NCBI GenBank assembly: GCA_027031685.1 | Contig: JALVPS010000029.1 | Span: 1 to 7,453, forward strand | Direction of reading: 5' to 3' | Source: Gammaproteobacteria bacterium | GTDB taxonomy: Bacteria > Pseudomonadota > Gammaproteobacteria > UWMA-0217 | Length of the DNA: 7,453 bases | Shown: in pieces, positions 5,311-7,453 of the stretch | Layout of the letters: every line of letters begins with the position of its first letter | How positions within the stretch are numbered: position 1 is the stretch's first letter | The notes under the pieces: generated by a model | The model's database searches: none | What the model was told of the DNA's origin: nothing | Seen by the model: only the letters and a program-made list of their open reading frames with translations | Position numbers and translations under genes: made by a program

Positions 5311-7272
5311 ATGCGGTTCGGCGACGGGCGATTCCTATTTCTCGCGCTACTGCTATGGGTCTGGCTGGCGGTGGCCGGCTGGGCGGCGGGCGGGGACGAG
5401 GCACGACAGACGTTCCTCGACGCCGAGCAGGCCCTGCGCGACGGCGACCTGATCCGCTACCGGGCACTGGCCGGGCGGCTGCGCGACGATCCCCTCTACC
5501 CTTATCTGGAATTCGAACGCCTCAGCCAGCGACTGGATGACGACGCCGGTGTGCGCCGCTTCCTCGCCGAACAGGATGGCAGCTGGCTGGCCGAGCGGCT
5601 GCGCAAGCGTTACCTCTACCATCTGGCCAAGGTGGGCCGCCATCGCGATCTGCTGGCCCTGTACCGTTCCGGTGACGGGATCAAGCTGCACTGCCTGACC
5701 CTGCGTGCCCAATTGGCCACCGACCGCGCCCGCTTCCCTTGGCAGGAAGCCATCGACCTGTGGCTCAGTGGCCGCACCCGGCCGCCCGCCTGTTCACCCC
5801 TGTTCGACGCCCTGTATACGGCCGGGCGCATCACCCCGGATCTGCTGTGGCGGCGCATCGGCCTGGCCATGGCCCGCCGCAACCTGCGCCTGGCGCGCTT
5901 CCTGGCCCGCAAGCTGCCCGACGACCAGCGCGAGGACTTCCGGCTCTGGTTGCAAATGGACAAGAAACCGGCCGCTACCCTGCAGGCGGCCCTGGACTGG
6001 CCGGACACTGCCCGCCACCGCGCCATCGTGCTGCATGGCCTCAAGCGCCTGGCGCGGCAGGACACGGCCGGGGCCTGGCGCCAGTGGCGCGAGGTGTTCG
6101 CCGACCGCTTCGCCTTCAGCGAGGACCAGCGCCACGACATTGAGCGCAGCCTGCTGCTGCGCGCCGCCTGGCGCCACATGCCGGTGGTGGTGGAGTGGTT
6201 CGAGCAGGTGCCGGAAGCGGCCTTGGACCGTGAGGCGCGCGCCTGGCGCATCCGCAGCGCCCTGCGCATTGGGGACTGGGGCGGGGTGCTGGCCGGCATC
6301 GAGGCCCTGCCGGCCGGGGAGGCCGACGACGAGCAGTGGCGCTACTGGCGGGCGCGCGCCCTGCTGGAGGTGCCCGGGGGGCGCGACGAGGGGCGCCGCG
6401 CCCTGGCCGCGCTGGCGCGCAACACCAGCTACTATGGCTTCCTGGCCGCCGACCGGCTGGGCCGTGACTACACCTTCACCGACGAGCCGGTGGTGGACGA
6501 GGGGGCGGCGCGCGCCGTGCGCGCCCTGGCGCGGCGCCCTGTCTTCCGCCGCATCCGCGCCCTGTACGAGCTGGGCCGCACCGGCGAGGCCTACGGTGAG
6601 TGGATGCACGAGATCGCGCGCCTGTCCGACCACGACAAGCGTCTGGCCGCCCGCCTGGCCCACGAGTGGGGCTGGCACTTCACGGCCATCGTCACCACCG
6701 CCCGCGCGCGCCATTTCAGCGACCTGTCGCTGCGCTTCCCGCTGGCCTACAAGCAGCCCGTGCTGCGCCACGCGCGCAGCCGCAACCTGCCGCCCAGCTT
6801 CGTGCTGGGCGTGGTGCGCCGCGAGAGCGCCTTCAAGGAGGACGCCCGCTCGCCCGCCGGCGCCCTGGGGCTGATGCAGCTCATGCCGGCCACGGCGCGC
6901 CATGTGTCGCGCCAGCTGGGCATCGATCGCCCCAGCCGGGCCGATCTGCAGCGCGCCGACAGCAACATCCTGCTCGGCACCAGCTACCTGCGTGAGCTGC
7001 TGGACCGCTTCCAGGGCCACGAGGTGCTGGCCACCGCCGGCTACAACGCCGGGCCGCACCGTGTGCGGCGCTGGCTGCCGGAGAACGGGCCGCTGGCGGC
7101 GGACGTGTGGGTGGACACCATTCCCTTCGACGAGACGCGCAAGTATGTGCGCGCCGTGCTGTTCTACAGCACCGTGTTCGACTGGAAGCTGGACGATCGG
7201 GTGGATCGGCGCCTGCTGGCGCGCATGCGGCCGGTGCCGCCGGCCACGGCCCTGCAGCTGGCCGCCCAGTAA
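5311..7272 (+). CDS. slt: Soluble lytic murein transglycosylase (Slt70 type)
   Basis: Periplasmic enzyme that cuts the MurNAc-GlcNAc bond of peptidoglycan with formation of 1,6-anhydroMurNAc; it works in cell-wall turnover and recycling. 653 residues, close to the 645-residue precursor of E. coli Slt70. Seen: a signal peptide (MRFGDGR, hydrophobic 8-25, cleavage near GWA/AGG); a long alpha-helical, arginine-rich N-terminal region (about 30-370) fitting the superhelical U domain; YYGFLAADRLG (about 373-384) leading into the linker (SLT_L) region; and a C-terminal GH23 domain from about 485. The catalytic glutamate is E505 in VVRRESAF, followed by SPAGALGLMQLMPATA (514-529), AGYNAGPHRVRRWL (576-589) and IPFDETRKYV (604-613). 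All four family motifs are intact. GGAGG at 5301-5305 lies 5 nt before the ATG. No LysM or other extra domain is present. The gene appears to stand alone: a terminator precedes it and a convergent gene follows. Confidence 0.96.
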   Translation: MRFGDGRFLFLALLLWVWLAVAGWAAGGDEARQTFLDAEQALRDGDLIRYRALAGRLRDDPLYPYLEFERLSQRLDDDAGVRRFLAEQDGSWLAERLRKRYLYHLAKVGRHRDLLALYRSGDGIKLHCLTLRAQLATDRARFPWQEAIDLWLSGRTRPPACSPLFDALYTAGRITPDLLWRRIGLAMARRNLRLARFLARKLPDDQREDFRLWLQMDKKPAATLQAALDWPDTARHRAIVLHGLKRLARQDTAGAWRQWREVFADRFAFSEDQRHDIERSLLLRAAWRHMPVVVEWFEQVPEAALDREARAWRIRSALRIGDWGGVLAGIEALPAGEADDEQWRYWRARALLEVPGGRDEGRRALAALARNTSYYGFLAADRLGRDYTFTDEPVVDEGAARAVRALARRPVFRRIRALYELGRTGEAYGEWMHEIARLSDHDKRLAARLAHEWGWHFTAIVTTARARHFSDLSLRFPLAYKQPVLRHARSRNLPPSFVLGVVRRESAFKEDARSPAGALGLMQLMPATARHVSRQLGIDRPSRADLQRADSNILLGTSYLRELLDRFQGHEVLATAGYNAGPHRVRRWLPENGPLAADVWVDTIPFDETRKYVRAVLFYSTVFDWKLDDRVDRRLLARMRPVPPATALQLAAQ

Positions 7273-7280
7273 CCCGCGCG

Positions 7281-7311
7281 GCGCGACGGGGCCGCCCCGT
7301 CTGACCCGCGC
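7281..7311. terminator. Hairpin between convergent genes
   Basis: GACGGGG (7285-7291) and CCCCGTC (7295-7301) form a perfect 7-bp stem with a 3-nt loop; GCGC at 7281-7284 can also pair with GCGC at 7308-7311 across a bulge. It lies between the slt stop (7272) and the stop of the minus-strand gene (7321-7319), so it could end transcripts from both sides. There is no U tract in either direction, so its strength as an intrinsic terminator is doubtful. Confidence 0.45.
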
Positions 7312-7318
7312 TAGGGCC

Positions 7319-7453
7319 TCAGCCGCGCCGTAGGGTAGGCAGCAGGCTGCCGCCGGCGGCCGCGAACAGCAGCCAGCTCAGCCACGGGATGTGCAGCCAG
7401 GTGGGCGAGAGGGGCCGGTCCAGCACCAGCACCCCGGCCAGCAGGCAGGTGGC
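7319..7453 (-). CDS. C-terminal end of an unidentified membrane protein (partial)
   Basis: Read on the minus strand from the right edge, one frame is open for 44 codons and ends at TGA (7321-7319). The peptide starts ATCLLAGVLVLDRPLSP and ends LPTLRRG. It shows the end of one hydrophobic stretch (about 1-11 of the visible part), a short loop with D12, R13 and P14, then a tryptophan- and leucine-rich hydrophobic segment (about 19-38) and a short basic tail, as expected for the last membrane helix of an integral membrane protein with a positively charged cytoplasmic end. The start and most of the gene lie outside the window. It is convergent with slt. I do not recognise the family and give no function. 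That this frame is coding is an inference from the composition and the tidy stop just beyond slt. Confidence 0.5.
   Translation of the reverse strand, partial: ATCLLAGVLVLDRPLSPTWLHIPWLSWLLFAAAGGSLLPTLRRG

Noticed and set aside
5794..7059. 421-codon open frame antisense to slt
   Set aside because: It has the same GC-bias composition, and slt on the other strand carries all GH23 motifs.
1..7453. Mobile elements, CRISPR repeats, tRNA or rRNA genes
   Set aside because: I read both strands for repeat-spacer patterns, transposase motifs, long terminal repeats and tRNA arms and found none that hold up.

Overview
The window is GC-rich chromosomal DNA in which most codons end in G or C. It looks like a sulfur-oxidising gammaproteobacterium, plausibly from the Chromatiales/Ectothiorhodospiraceae type of lineage. 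Two things support this: the divergent argH / algZ-algR arrangement known from Pseudomonas-like gammaproteobacteria, and a flavocytochrome c sulfide dehydrogenase gene pair (fccAB) typical of sulfur oxidisers. The genus cannot be read from the sequence.

Layout from left to right. A minus-strand two-component operon, algZ then algR, occupies 1-1735; algR is cut by the left edge and lacks roughly its last 20 or more residues. Opposite it, across a gap of about 120 bp with what look like interleaved divergent promoters, argH (argininosuccinate lyase) runs on the plus strand to 3251. An intergenic region of 189 bp carries a plausible promoter, a short perfect dyad near the predicted start of transcription, and a GC-rich leader that could fold. 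It leads into the two-gene operon fccA-fccB (3441-5076), which ends in a strong GC hairpin. A further 234 bp leads to slt, a large periplasmic lytic transglycosylase (5311-7272). The last 135 bases are the C-terminal end of an unidentified minus-strand membrane protein, convergent with slt, with a hairpin between the two.

How the genes relate. AlgZ is a membrane sensor of the LytS type and AlgR its LytTR response regulator; they are translationally close (5-nt gap). FccA (small monohaem cytochrome c, Sec-exported) and FccB (Tat-exported flavoprotein) together oxidise sulfide in the periplasm and pass electrons to the cytochrome. ArgH and Slt are housekeeping genes with no obvious link to sulfide oxidation, so fccAB sits as a metabolic cassette between conserved core genes.

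I found no evidence for a new multi-gene system, mobile element, CRISPR array or RNA gene. The points most worth a second look are a lipobox in the Tat signal of FccB, suggesting a membrane-anchored sulfide dehydrogenase; the control region of fccAB; the overlapping argH/algZ promoters; and the degenerate ATP-binding G box of AlgZ.
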